64,000 bases of DNA, taken from an uncultured Alphaproteobacteria bacterium. GTDB taxonomy: Bacteria; Pseudomonadota; Alphaproteobacteria; Rhodobacterales; Rhodobacteraceae. The notes beneath the pieces are model-generated. The model was not told where the DNA came from. It was given only the letters and a program-made list of their open reading frames with translations, and did no database searches. The stretch covers positions 1 through 64,000 of the forward strand of contig CACHJY010000004.1 of the NCBI GenBank assembly GCA_902580265.1. Reading direction: 5' to 3'. The position numbers and the translations under genes are program-made. Positions 43,759 through 53,034 of this stretch are shown piece by piece (position 1 is the stretch's first letter; each line of letters begins with the position of its first letter).

Positions 43759-44928
43759 ATGTCATTTTTAACAACAAATTCACAGTTTAGATTGGCACTA
43801 GTAGGAATTTTTGTTGTGGCAATTACTGGCGGTTTAGGCAGGTTTGCCTATACTCCTATAATTCCCTACATGCAGAATACTCTTAATATTTCTTCTGCAG
43901 ATATCGGCTTGATAGCTTCTTCTAACTATTTGGGATATCTTATTGGTTCAATCATTCCCCTTATTTATTCTTTTGCAAACAAACAAAGGCTAACTCTTTA
44001 TCTATCGGTTATAGTGTCCGTTGTGACACTTGGCCTTATGGGTTCAACTAGTGATTTTTACTTATTTATTCTATTAAGATTCCTCCAGGGGATTTCAGGT
44101 GCAGTTGGGTTAGTTATAGCGACAAATCTAATTTTTTCTCAGATTACAGTTACAGGTCGCATTGATCTTCGTTTAGCTCATATATCGGGTTTTGGTCTTG
44201 GGATGTTTTTGAGTGCGATAGCTATATGGATTTGCTCAATGTTTGAGTTGCAATGGAACTACCAATGGTTTGTGATAGCTATACTTTGCTTAGTTTTAAC
44301 GATACCAATAATTTCAAGTCCCTTAGAAAAAGGTTCAGAAGTAAGTATTGATCAGACTTCAAAGTCCAACAAACTTTCTTTAGGCTTCATCGGTATCTCA
44401 GTAGGCTACTTTTTTTTTGGCTTTGGCTATATTATTTTCGGCACCTTTATCGCAGCTTTGGCGGTTAACACACCAGAATTAGAGAACATTCAGCATGCGA
44501 GTTGGATTTTAGTTGGGATATCCGCTATGCCAGCCATTTTCATATGGCAAGCCATAAGTAAAATCACTGGCAATCATATATCTTTAGCCTTGTCCTGTTT
44601 CACCTGCTCTACAGGAATACTTACCTTGTATTTTTTTGATGGAATAGGTGCTTCATTATTTGCCTGCATAGCATATGGACTTGGTGTGGTCGGCATCGTA
44701 GGTTTAGTGTTAATGGAGGGAAAGATAAGGCATGCTGGCTCAATAAAATTTGCTGTAGCTTTTTTAACTACTACCTTTAGCATCGGCCAGATTATTGGGC
44801 CATACATTTCAGGTTTAATGATTGACTTTTTTGGAAATTACCAAAACGCAATGCTTTTATCAGGCTGCTCGCTTTTCATGGCAGGCATATGCATGATAAA
44901 CTATAAGCTTTTATTTTCTCGCCTCTAA
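43759..44928 (+). CDS. MFS transporter, YbfB/YjiJ type
   Basis: This 389-residue membrane protein has about twelve hydrophobic helices. 'GLGRFAYTPIIPYMQ' and 'GLIASSNYLGYLIGS' in the first third are the YbfB/YjiJ family marks, and 'FLQGISGAVGLVIAT' is the usual motif-like segment of helix 4. Substrate is unknown; the family is often described as a putative exporter. Its last 18 bases overlap the convergent methyltransferase gene. It is divergent from the selD fusion. Confidence 0.88.
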   Translation: MSFLTTNSQFRLALVGIFVVAITGGLGRFAYTPIIPYMQNTLNISSADIGLIASSNYLGYLIGSIIPLIYSFANKQRLTLYLSVIVSVVTLGLMGSTSDFYLFILLRFLQGISGAVGLVIATNLIFSQITVTGRIDLRLAHISGFGLGMFLSAIAIWICSMFELQWNYQWFVIAILCLVLTIPIISSPLEKGSEVSIDQTSKSNKLSLGFIGISVGYFFFGFGYIIFGTFIAALAVNTPELENIQHASWILVGISAMPAIFIWQAISKITGNHISLALSCFTCSTGILTLYFFDGIGASLFACIAYGLGVVGIVGLVLMEGKIRHAGSIKFAVAFLTTTFSIGQIIGPYISGLMIDFFGNYQNAMLLSGCSLFMAGICMINYKLLFSRL

Positions 44929-45975
44929 AACCATATTCGTTGCATTTTTTTTGACTACCTTGCAGTCCTTGAAGCCCGCCTGCTCCAATACCTCAATTAG
45001 TTTAGCAGGACCAGCCTGGGCACCCAATGCTAAGCCAACCTCCTGAGATTTCGAAACTGGGATACATCCCATAGTTGAAAATGAATAGTACATTTGTCCA
45101 AAAATGTTAAAGTTATCTTCCGGTTTATCATTTGCAGTTGGCTCAATCAAAATAACAGCTCCACCATCGTTTAAGTGATCGTAAGCATATTTTGCTGCTC
45201 CTACAGGGTCTCCCATGTCATGAAGACAATCAAAAAAAGCTATATAATCAAAATCTCCGTTGTAACTTTTTGAATCCGCTACCTCATATTTTATCCTTTT
45301 TAACATTCCAGCACTATCAGCCAGTTTTTTTGCTTCCTCTATTGAAGGGCCATGAATGTCAAACCCTGATACTTTTGCATTTGGAAATGCTTGCGCAACC
45401 ATTAATGTCGATAGTCCGTGCCCACACCCTATATCCGCAAAGCTTCCACCAGCCTTCATTTTCTCGCCAAAATCATCAATCATTGGAAGCCATTTTTCTA
45501 TAAGGTTTACCTGATAAGATGGTTTAAAAAATCTAGCGGTTCCAGTAAAGCATAGTGGGCAGGCATTTTCATAGGCCACGCCGTTTCCCGTTTTAAATGC
45601 TTCTATCACTTTTTCCTCAGCATATACTTGTCCTGCTAGAACTTCATACGCACCCAACATATTAGCTGGACCTTCTTCATCTGCAAAAACTGCTTTTTGT
45701 TCGGGTGATAGTAAAAATTCCTTTTTTTCTCCATCATAAGAAACAAAATCGGTAGCAGATAAAGCATACAACCACTCCCTTAAATAGCGCTCATCAACTT
45801 TGGCTTCTAAAGCAAACTTTTTGGAAGTAATGGGCCCTACCTCGGAAAGTTTTTGAAAGAGCCCCAACTGATCACCTATTCTCATAAGCGGGATTAACGC
45901 TGATGCTGCGACATCTTTCATTATTTTAAACTGAAGTTTTTTTAACTTTTCAACATCTAAGTTAGTATCTAACAT
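44911..45975 (-). CDS. SAM-dependent methyltransferase with N-terminal winged helix (Rv2258c-like)
   Basis: The 354-residue protein has an N-terminal winged-helix dimerisation part (about 15-95, 'LGLFQKLSEVGPITSKKFA' and 'ERYLREWLYALSATDFV') and a class I methyltransferase domain (about 165-350). Motif I is 'FADIGCGHGLSTL' and the acidic residue after strand 2 is in 'VSGFDIHGPSIEEA'. Relatives methylate small natural products, but the acceptor here is unknown. It is last in a minus-strand operon with a reductase and an alpha/beta hydrolase (31- and 15-base gaps). Confidence 0.88.
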   Translation of the reverse strand: MLDTNLDVEKLKKLQFKIMKDVAASALIPLMRIGDQLGLFQKLSEVGPITSKKFALEAKVDERYLREWLYALSATDFVSYDGEKKEFLLSPEQKAVFADEEGPANMLGAYEVLAGQVYAEEKVIEAFKTGNGVAYENACPLCFTGTARFFKPSYQVNLIEKWLPMIDDFGEKMKAGGSFADIGCGHGLSTLMVAQAFPNAKVSGFDIHGPSIEEAKKLADSAGMLKRIKYEVADSKSYNGDFDYIAFFDCLHDMGDPVGAAKYAYDHLNDGGAVILIEPTANDKPEDNFNIFGQMYYSFSTMGCIPVSKSQEVGLALGAQAGPAKLIEVLEQAGFKDCKVVKKNATNMVLEARK

Positions 45976-46006
45976 TTTTGCCTCCTCTAAATATGCCTAC
46001 TGTTAC

Positions 46007-47014
46007 TCAGTTGACTTTGATTAATAACTTTCCAAAATTGTCACCTCTTAAAAGACCTTGAAAAGCTTCAACCATATTGTCTAAACCTTCTACTATATCC
46101 TCTCTGTATTTTAGCTTTCCTTCCAAATACCACTTTTCTAAATGCTGCATTGCTTCTAATTGTTGCTCAGGAAATTCTCTTACGATAAATCCTTGTATTC
46201 GCAATCGCCAAGTTAAAACATTTCTAAAAAGCATAGGCAGACGATCTTCTTCCAATTCCTGGCTTTGATTATTATACATTGAGATTACGCCACAAACTGG
46301 AATTCTTGCAAAATCACGGAGATGAGGATATACGGCATTGAAAGTTTTCCCTCCAACATTTTCCCAATATATGTCGACGCCATCTTTGCAAATTTCGCCT
46401 AGTTTTTTTTCGAAATTTTCATCGTTGTAATTCAGACAATGATCAAAGCCTAATTCATTTTTAACATAATTCGATTTTTCTTCATTACCTACAACCCCTA
46501 TCACTTTGCAGCCATAAATTTTTCCAATTTGTCCTACAACAGATCCAACAGCTCCTGAAGCCGCAGATACAACTAATGTTTCTCCCTCTTTTGGATTACC
46601 AATATTCATCATTCCAATATAAGCAGTTCTTCCTGGCATTCCCAATGTTCCTAGTGCTAGGCTTAAAGGAAGATCAGGGTTATGTACTTTTTCTATTATT
46701 TTATTAGAAACTAATGGCATCGTTTGCCATCCAGTTCTACCGATAACAATGTCACCTTTGTTAAAGTTATCACTATTACTCTCTATAACCTCTGAAAGGG
46801 CTTCTCCCTCCATTACCGTTCCTAGTTCTACTGGCTTCGCGTAACTCCGGCCCGCGTTCATTCTTCCTCGCATATAGGGATCTAAAGACAAATAAATTGA
46901 CTTTAATTGGACTTGACCAGGCTGAACTGGATTTAAATCCTCTTCAACAATTTCAAAATTTTCTTTTAAAGGTTCTTTTTCTGGTCGTGATCTGAGAATT
47001 ATTTTTCTGTTCAT
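46007..47014 (-). CDS. Zinc-independent NADP-dependent oxidoreductase, CurA/leukotriene B4 12-hydroxydehydrogenase-like
   Basis: This 335-residue medium-chain reductase has 'SIYLSLDPYMRGRMN', the known mark of the CurA/PTGR group, and the nucleotide-binding 'SAASGAVGSVVGQIGK'. It lacks the zinc ligands of alcohol dehydrogenases. Members reduce the double bond of alpha,beta-unsaturated ketones or aldehydes with NADPH. The substrate is unknown. It is between a hydrolase and a methyltransferase in one operon. Confidence 0.92.
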   Translation of the reverse strand: MNRKIILRSRPEKEPLKENFEIVEEDLNPVQPGQVQLKSIYLSLDPYMRGRMNAGRSYAKPVELGTVMEGEALSEVIESNSDNFNKGDIVIGRTGWQTMPLVSNKIIEKVHNPDLPLSLALGTLGMPGRTAYIGMMNIGNPKEGETLVVSAASGAVGSVVGQIGKIYGCKVIGVVGNEEKSNYVKNELGFDHCLNYNDENFEKKLGEICKDGVDIYWENVGGKTFNAVYPHLRDFARIPVCGVISMYNNQSQELEEDRLPMLFRNVLTWRLRIQGFIVREFPEQQLEAMQHLEKWYLEGKLKYREDIVEGLDNMVEAFQGLLRGDNFGKLLIKVN

Positions 47015-47029
47015 ATTCGATCCTAACTA

Positions 47030-48034
47030 TCAAAGATTTGTTTTGAAAAATTTAGGAAGATTTTCTTCATAAATTTCGGATTGTGTTAGTACACCCTCTG
47101 TATGGTCCGCTCCTTCTAATGGGAAGAATATTATTTTACCATCTATACTCTTCACATATTCAACTAATTGCTCGGAGTGAAAGAAAGGCACTCTAGTGTC
47201 TTTTGTCCCATGAAAAACTAGCAGTGGCCTATCCTGCAGGTTATTAAGCGCTTCTTTAGGCAAATTTTTATCAAAGAAAATACCGTGAAATTTAGCTGCA
47301 AAAATTGCAAGCTGCCAAGTAAACCCAGGCACACCATGGTATTCTAACTCATGTTGAACAATAGAGTCCCAATCAAAAACTCCACTATCGAGTGAAAATG
47401 CTCCAAGATCTTTTCTATTTTTTATCAAAAAGAAAGTACCCAGACCTCCTCCTGAAACCGCATGAATTCCAATGTTTCTCTCAGGTATTCCTTTTTTGTC
47501 GATAAGATACTTAATAGCTGCATCAACATCTTTCCATTCTTTAATTCCTGCAAAGTGCCATCCATCTGGACATGAACTTTCTCCATGATTTCTAACATCT
47601 ATCATTAAAACGTTTAATCCAGAATTCGCAATTATATTTGCTGGTATCAATTGGTTAAATTGTTTCTTTGAACCATTAATGCCATGAACAATAATAACAG
47701 TTCGCTTTTCGCTTTCTTTATCAGCTGGAATCCACCAAGAACTAATATCTATCCCATCTTCTGTATTTTCAATTATTATGCTTTCGTACTTTTTGTGCTT
47801 TAGGTACCACTGCGAAAGGTCTGTATCCACAAGTTTTGACCATCTCTCACCTCTGAATGGACCTTGGTCTTTCGCATTTGTAACAAACTTTATAGGATTA
47901 TTAGCTTCTACTTTTTCATGGTTTGAACATGAAACTGGCAAGGCTTGCCAAAGTATAAATTCCCCCACGGCCAGGCATACAATGAATATTGAGATCAAAA
48001 GAAAGAAAGTATATTTCGCTATTGAAAACTTCAT
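47030..48034 (-). CDS. Alpha/beta hydrolase, membrane-anchored
   Basis: This 334-residue protein starts with one hydrophobic segment (about 8-30, 'FFLLISIFIVCLAVGEFIL'), a signal anchor. The rest is an alpha/beta hydrolase with the oxyanion/HG motif 'VIIVHGINGS', the nucleophile elbow 'HAVSGGGLG' (Ser as nucleophile), an acidic residue after 'PLLVFHGTKDTRVP' and the His in 'GADHTEG'. It should face the periplasm. Substrate is unknown. It is the first gene of the operon; 113 bases separate it from the divergent acyl-CoA dehydrogenase. Confidence 0.87.
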   Translation of the reverse strand: MKFSIAKYTFFLLISIFIVCLAVGEFILWQALPVSCSNHEKVEANNPIKFVTNAKDQGPFRGERWSKLVDTDLSQWYLKHKKYESIIIENTEDGIDISSWWIPADKESEKRTVIIVHGINGSKKQFNQLIPANIIANSGLNVLMIDVRNHGESSCPDGWHFAGIKEWKDVDAAIKYLIDKKGIPERNIGIHAVSGGGLGTFFLIKNRKDLGAFSLDSGVFDWDSIVQHELEYHGVPGFTWQLAIFAAKFHGIFFDKNLPKEALNNLQDRPLLVFHGTKDTRVPFFHSEQLVEYVKSIDGKIIFFPLEGADHTEGVLTQSEIYEENLPKFFKTNL

Positions 48035-48150
48035 AAATACATGTTGGGGGAGAAAACCTCAAATATCTACAAAAAAGTTCAAAATTTAGATGTTCACAAA
48101 ATTTTTTTTGTAGTAGCATTTTTGCATATTAATTATTATGAGGAACTTTG

Positions 48151-49314
48151 ATGACATTATTCACCCCGACTTCTAAATGGCAAATGGAAGAACACCAATT
48201 ATTTACAGATAGTGTAAAAAAATTTTTTATAGACGAAGTAAAGCCCAATCTAGAGGAATGGGGTAAAAAACAACAAGTCGACAGGGTCTTATGGAATAAA
48301 GCAGGTGATGCAGGAATTTTAGGAAGCTCAATACCCGAAGAATTCGGTGGCTTTGGCGGCGATTTAGGCTTTGATGCTATCACTTTATACGAACTTGGAA
48401 GAACAGCGGGTGACTCCGGTAGCTGGGGATATGCAATTCAATCAATAGTTGTTCATTACATCAACGCGTATGGGACCGATGAACAGAAAAAAAGATGGCT
48501 TCCTAAACTATCAACAGGTGAATATGTTGCTTCTCTAGCCATGACCGAACCCAGCACTGGATCAGATGTTCAGGCAATTAAAACAACGGCAGAAAAAGAT
48601 GGAAATCAGTACCGAATTAATGGATCAAAAATATTCATAACAAATGGTGGCTCAGCGGATCTCATCGTTTTAGCGGCAAAGACAAATAAAAACGAGAAAT
48701 CGAAAGGTGTGTCGTTAGTAGTCGTTGAGACAAAAGACCTCGAAGGATTCTCAAGAGGAAAACCTCTGAAGAAACTGGGTCAAAAAGGTAATGACACATG
48801 TGAATTATTTTTTGAAGATGTCAAGGTTCCTTTAACAAATTTACTCGGAAGTGAAGAAGGCCAAGGTTTTTATCAATTGATGAAACAATTGCCATGGGAA
48901 AGATTAGCAATTGGTATAGGCGCTCTGGGAAACATAGACTTTGCACTTGAAGAGACAATCAAATATGTAAAAGATAGGAAAGCCTTTGATAAACGAATTA
49001 TGGATTTTCAAAATACTCGTTTTCAACTCGCTGAAATGAAAACTAAAGCTGAGGTTCTCAGGTCCTTTATTAATGATTGTGTCGATAGGGTTAAGCAGGG
49101 TTCTCTTGATGCTGCTACGGCTTCAATGGCAAAATACTGGGGAAGCCAAACACAAAATGAGATTATGGATGGATGTTTGCAGCTTCATGGTGGATATGGT
49201 TTTATAATGGAATACCCTATCGCTCGAATGTACGCCGATGCCCGTGTACAGTCGATCTATGGAGGGACTAATGAAATCATGAAGGAATTAATTGCCAGAT
49301 CATTGGACGACTAA
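48151..49314 (+). CDS. Acyl-CoA dehydrogenase, long-chain/IVD-type
   Basis: This flavoprotein of about 387 residues oxidises acyl-CoA to enoyl-CoA. FAD-binding blocks are 'AMTEPSTGSDVQAI' and 'NGSKIFITNGGSADL'. The C-terminal 'SIYGGTNEIMKELIARSL' has Gly where short-chain enzymes have the catalytic Glu; the base is probably the Glu in 'FALEETIKYV', the position used by long-chain and isovaleryl enzymes. I use the ATG at 48151 rather than the TTG at 48148 because of AGGA seven bases before it. It heads an operon with a racemase, nitroreductase and MeaB. Confidence 0.93.
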   Translation: MTLFTPTSKWQMEEHQLFTDSVKKFFIDEVKPNLEEWGKKQQVDRVLWNKAGDAGILGSSIPEEFGGFGGDLGFDAITLYELGRTAGDSGSWGYAIQSIVVHYINAYGTDEQKKRWLPKLSTGEYVASLAMTEPSTGSDVQAIKTTAEKDGNQYRINGSKIFITNGGSADLIVLAAKTNKNEKSKGVSLVVVETKDLEGFSRGKPLKKLGQKGNDTCELFFEDVKVPLTNLLGSEEGQGFYQLMKQLPWERLAIGIGALGNIDFALEETIKYVKDRKAFDKRIMDFQNTRFQLAEMKTKAEVLRSFINDCVDRVKQGSLDAATASMAKYWGSQTQNEIMDGCLQLHGGYGFIMEYPIARMYADARVQSIYGGTNEIMKELIARSLDD

Positions 49315-49319
49315 TTAGA

Positions 49320-50429
49320 ATGACGGATCAGAACAACACTGGTGGACCTTTATCCGGTTTAAAAGTGGTTGAATTCGATGGACTTGGACCAACTCCGTTT
49401 TCTGCTATGCAGTTAGCAGATATGGGTGCCAATGTAATTAGGATTGCCCGAAAAACAGGTACCCAGGCTGCCAATCAATTTACTGATGTTGTTATTAGGA
49501 ATAGATCTTATATAGAGCTAGACCTTAAGGATGTTAATGACATCGCTATTGCGAAGAAAATTGTATCCCATTCTGACATATTAGTAGAAGGGTTTCGACC
49601 AGGCGTTATGGAAAGATTGGGCTTAGGGCCTTCTGAGATGCTTTCAGCAAACAAAAAGCTTGTTTATGGAAGAATGACAGGATGGGGTCAGAAAGGCCCT
49701 CTTAGTAACACAGCAGGTCATGATATTAATTATATTTCTATATCCGGTGCACTTCACGCCATTGGAACCAAAGATACTCCAATAGCACCACTGAATCTTT
49801 TGGGAGATTTTGCAGCAGGTTCAATGTATTTAGTTTTTGGAATCCTATGTGCAGTTTTACACGCAAAGCAAACTGGTCAGGGTCAAGTCGTCGATGGGTC
49901 CATCGTGGACGGAACTGCCAATTTGATGGCAATGATGTATTCTATGTTCAATTTTAATCAATGGGAAGATAGACGAGATATTAATCTTCTTGATGGAGGT
50001 GCGCCTTTTTACACAACTTATGGAACTTCTGATCGTCGGCATATTTCAGTTGGTGCTATCGAAGATAAGTTTTACCTAGAGTTTATTACGAAACTTGATT
50101 TAAAACTTGATGAACTTCCAAACAGAGCAGATAAGTCTAATTGGCCGACGCTAAAAGATATATTTCAAGAAATTATCAAGACAAAAACTATGAGAGAATG
50201 GGAGGATATTTACTTTGGGACAGACGCATGCGTTGCTCCTGTTTTAAACTTTGAGGAAGCTTTTGTTGATCCTCACAATAAATACCGGGGAATTTTTCCT
50301 GAGGCTTTTAATATTATTCAGCCAAAACCGGCGCCCGATCTATCCGTAACTCCAGCACCAAAAATTACCGATAAGCACAAAATTAAATTGACTGAAGCCG
50401 AGGTTTTTAGCCAGTGGGGTATTAATTAA
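49320..50429 (+). CDS. Alpha-methylacyl-CoA racemase, CaiB/BaiF family
   Basis: This 369-residue enzyme is a class III CoA-transferase-family member. Its motif set fits alpha-methylacyl-CoA racemase: 'TGWGQKGPL', the catalytic His in 'TAGHDINYISISGAL' (about residue 134), the Asp in 'NLLGDFAAGSMYLVFG' and the Glu in 'VGAIEDKFY'. It would invert the 2-methyl centre of branched acyl-CoAs, which lets the dehydrogenase five bases upstream act on both isomers. A plain CoA-transferase role is less likely. Confidence 0.88.
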   Translation: MTDQNNTGGPLSGLKVVEFDGLGPTPFSAMQLADMGANVIRIARKTGTQAANQFTDVVIRNRSYIELDLKDVNDIAIAKKIVSHSDILVEGFRPGVMERLGLGPSEMLSANKKLVYGRMTGWGQKGPLSNTAGHDINYISISGALHAIGTKDTPIAPLNLLGDFAAGSMYLVFGILCAVLHAKQTGQGQVVDGSIVDGTANLMAMMYSMFNFNQWEDRRDINLLDGGAPFYTTYGTSDRRHISVGAIEDKFYLEFITKLDLKLDELPNRADKSNWPTLKDIFQEIIKTKTMREWEDIYFGTDACVAPVLNFEEAFVDPHNKYRGIFPEAFNIIQPKPAPDLSVTPAPKITDKHKIKLTEAEVFSQWGIN

Positions 50430-50430
50430 A

Positions 50431-51120
50431 ATGTATGTTTCAGAGGCCGTAAAATCACGATTTTCTTGCAGAGCTTTTACTGAGAAGCCTGTTTCCATTG
50501 AATTAATCAAGGAAATTTTAGATGTCGCTAAACAAGCTCCATCGGGGGGCAACCTGCAGCCATGGCATATTCATGCGATATCAGGAAAAAAACTCGGTCA
50601 GATAGTTTCGGATATAGAATCTAAAATAGCAGACATGCCTATGGGGGAAAAAACAGAATATGACGTATATCCACCAAACCTTTGGGACCCTTATAGAAGT
50701 CGACGCTTTAAATGTGGCGAAGATTTATACAAAAGCATTAATATACCAAGGGAGGATAAGAGCGCACGGTTAAACCAATTGGCTAAAAATTTTCGTTTTT
50801 TTGGTGCGCCTGTCGGGCTATTTATTTACATCGATAGAAAGATGGGAGCTCCCCAATGGTCAGATGTTGGAATGTTTCTGCAAACTGTAATGTTAATAGC
50901 GAGAGAAAAAGGCTTACATAGTTGTGCTCAGGAGGCGTGGGCGATGTGGCACTCCACTGTAAATAAACACCTTGTAGTTGATAACAATTTTATGCTCTTT
51001 TGCGGAATGGGTATCGGGTATGCTGATGAGAATCATCCTATTAACTCATGGAGAACCGACCGTGAAGCAGTCGACGATTTTACTACATTTTATGGCTTTG
51101 AAAATGATATAGTAAAATAA
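50431..51120 (+). CDS. Nitroreductase family protein
   Basis: This 229-residue FMN protein has 'VKSRFSCRAF' and 'APSGGNLQPW', the FMN-binding blocks, and 'GMGIGYADENHPINSWRT' near the end. It is expected to be a homodimer that reduces nitro, quinone or enoyl-type substrates with NAD(P)H. It starts one base after the racemase stop and ends ten bases before meaB, so it belongs to the acyl-CoA operon. Its natural substrate is unknown. Confidence 0.92.
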   Translation: MYVSEAVKSRFSCRAFTEKPVSIELIKEILDVAKQAPSGGNLQPWHIHAISGKKLGQIVSDIESKIADMPMGEKTEYDVYPPNLWDPYRSRRFKCGEDLYKSINIPREDKSARLNQLAKNFRFFGAPVGLFIYIDRKMGAPQWSDVGMFLQTVMLIAREKGLHSCAQEAWAMWHSTVNKHLVVDNNFMLFCGMGIGYADENHPINSWRTDREAVDDFTTFYGFENDIVK

Positions 51121-51130
51121 TAACCTCGTT

Positions 51131-52057
51131 ATGAAATCAATGAAGTTACAACAAACAATAGAAGACCTCAAAGCAGGCGACAGGCTAGCTTTATCAAAAT
51201 TCTTAACTCATGTAGAGACCAGTGATAATCCAATTGAATTGGTCTTAAAGCTTTATAATAAAGTAGACCGTACAACACCAATAATAGGAGTAACTGGCTT
51301 CCCAGGGGCAGGCAAATCGAGTTTGATAAATAGCTTCATAAGCATCCTTAGATCGAAAGAAAAGAAAATTGGCGTGATTGCTGTCGACCCGAGCAGTTTA
51401 ATTTCTGGAGGCTCGCTTCTCGGTGATAGGACTAGAATGGAACAGCATTCTTCAGATGACAATGTCTTTATAAGGTCAATATCATCGGAGGGTGCATTGG
51501 GTGGAATATCTCATAAAAGTTTTCTTCTATCACTAGTTATGGCCACCTTCGACTTTGATTTTATTTTTGTTGAGACTGTTGGGATTGGGCAATCTGAATC
51601 AGATATTACGAAACTAGCAGATTTCTCAATTCTTACGTTAGCCCCTGGACTTGGAGATAGTATCCAGGCGATGAAAGGTGGAGTTTTGGAAATAGTGGAT
51701 TTAATTTTAGTCAATAAATCCGACAAACCAGAATCCTCACAAACATTTCACCAATTAAAGTCTATAATTGATATGGCTCAGGCTACAGGTGGTAAACATA
51801 TCAAAATATTGATTACTAATGAAAAAGACCGGAAAGAAAATACTAAAATAATCAGCCACATTGAAAACTTTGTAGAAAAAAGATTGAAATTAGGGAAAAA
51901 CAAAGAAAGTCATTTATGGTTCGTTCGTCAAATACTTTATGAGAAAATAGAAAAGAGCCTAGCTGATCAAAAAATACTTGAGAAGTTAAATGAAGAAACC
52001 TTCAATGAAAAAGATATTGGTGAAATTGTTAAATATATTATTAATGATTTAAGATAA
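51131..52057 (+). CDS. meaB: MeaB/ArgK-type GTPase (methylmalonyl-CoA mutase chaperone)
   Basis: This 308-residue G3E-related GTPase has Walker A 'GFPGAGKS' at 56-63, a Walker B-like 'FDFIFVETVGIGQSE', and the base-recognition motif 'NKSD'. MeaB protects and reloads adenosylcobalamin-dependent methylmalonyl-CoA mutase. No mutase gene is in the window. The neighbours (branched acyl-CoA enzymes) fit a route that ends in propionyl-/methylmalonyl-CoA. It is convergent with the nitrile hydratase operon, seven bases apart. Confidence 0.93.
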   Translation: MKSMKLQQTIEDLKAGDRLALSKFLTHVETSDNPIELVLKLYNKVDRTTPIIGVTGFPGAGKSSLINSFISILRSKEKKIGVIAVDPSSLISGGSLLGDRTRMEQHSSDDNVFIRSISSEGALGGISHKSFLLSLVMATFDFDFIFVETVGIGQSESDITKLADFSILTLAPGLGDSIQAMKGGVLEIVDLILVNKSDKPESSQTFHQLKSIIDMAQATGGKHIKILITNEKDRKENTKIISHIENFVEKRLKLGKNKESHLWFVRQILYEKIEKSLADQKILEKLNEETFNEKDIGEIVKYIINDLR

Positions 52058-52064
52058 CTATATC

Positions 52065-52403
52065 TTAATGGTGGTCACCTCGGAGATGCTTAATTTGGGA
52101 CAAAACTTCTCTTTTCAAATCATCCCGATAAGTCATTTCTTTACTTAAAATCAATTCTTCCAGTGCTTCAAGCCAACTACCATAATAATAATCTAAATCA
52201 TCTGCCATACTCACTTTCTTGTCCTTTAGCTTATTACTCAGCTTGGCAGTCCAAATTGGCCAGTCGAAAATTTTTTTTTCATACAAAGAAATTGTAAGTA
52301 CAAATAACTCACAATGCCATGGCGCAGAAAAAACTTCGTTGCCATCAGGTAGTGGTATTGGTTTATCACTTGAATTTTTCAAGATAACTTTCCCATAAAT
52401 CAA
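52065..52403 (-). CDS. Nitrile hydratase accessory protein (cobalt-type activator, P14K-like)
   Basis: The protein is about 112 residues and resembles the N-terminal half of nitrile hydratase beta chains: 'VFSAPWHCELFVLTISL', 'FDWPIWTAKL' and 'YYYGSWLEALEELIL'. These match the small activators that load cobalt into the alpha subunit. The start is unclear: TTG at 52403 overlaps the beta gene by 38 bases, and an in-frame TTG at 52382 has GGGAAAG just upstream and a shorter overlap. It is the last gene of the operon. Confidence 0.83.
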   Translation of the reverse strand: MIYGKVILKNSSDKPIPLPDGNEVFSAPWHCELFVLTISLYEKKIFDWPIWTAKLSNKLKDKKVSMADDLDYYYGSWLEALEELILSKEMTYRDDLKREVLSQIKHLRGDHH

Positions 52404-53034
52404 CTACAACTGTATCCTCATCATGCTCACATTTATCCCATAAATCTTGGCTGTTAAATTCAACTGAGTAGAGCGCTTCCGGACTTTCTCCCAAAAAATG
52501 TGCGTTTGTGTCTGGTAATACATGGCTACCGTGATAGGCAATGACCTTGCCAGCCATTCCCTTTACATAGTCGGGAAGTCTTGTATGACCTCTTTCAACT
52601 CTTGTATTGATATTATTTGTTCTTACGGACACAGTCTCTCCTAATTTGAATTTTTTCTCTTGAGTACTGTCTCTCTTGGTTGGTCCCCCCATATGCAATA
52701 ATTTTTTTACATTTTTTGCTTCCAAAACGCGAAAAGAGCTTTTTTTAAAATCGCCTCCAAAGTCTTTCGCATCTTTAATAATACCGTTTTCACCCAATAA
52801 GTTGATCAGACCAGCAAGCCATTTTTCAAAATAACCAAATTGTAGATAGTCTTTTGGCTCCAAAGACTCACGCGCGTAGCGAGATCTATCCAAATTCCAT
52901 AAACTTGAAAAACCCAACGCTAAAGTTATAGCGAAAACATCCTTTTCCCAATCTGCCTTAAATTTTAAGTCACTTGAAATTGTATCAATTCTTCGTTGGT
53001 CAAGCCGACCACCCATGTCATGTGCCTTAGACAT
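52366..53034 (-). CDS. nthB: Nitrile hydratase beta subunit
   Basis: This 222-residue subunit has the N-terminal 'AHDMGGRLD', the helical core 'WEKDVFAITLALGFSSLWNLDRSRY' in part and 'YLQFGYFEKWLAGL', then the SH3-like C-terminal domain 'GETVSVRTNNINTRVERGHTRLPDYVKG' in part. The late 'EALYSVEFNSQDLW' is also typical. It forms the dimer with the metal-binding alpha chain. Its start overlaps the alpha stop by one base (TAATG) and its end overlaps the activator gene. Confidence 0.95.
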   Translation of the reverse strand: MSKAHDMGGRLDQRRIDTISSDLKFKADWEKDVFAITLALGFSSLWNLDRSRYARESLEPKDYLQFGYFEKWLAGLINLLGENGIIKDAKDFGGDFKKSSFRVLEAKNVKKLLHMGGPTKRDSTQEKKFKLGETVSVRTNNINTRVERGHTRLPDYVKGMAGKVIAYHGSHVLPDTNAHFLGESPEALYSVEFNSQDLWDKCEHDEDTVVVDLWESYLEKFK

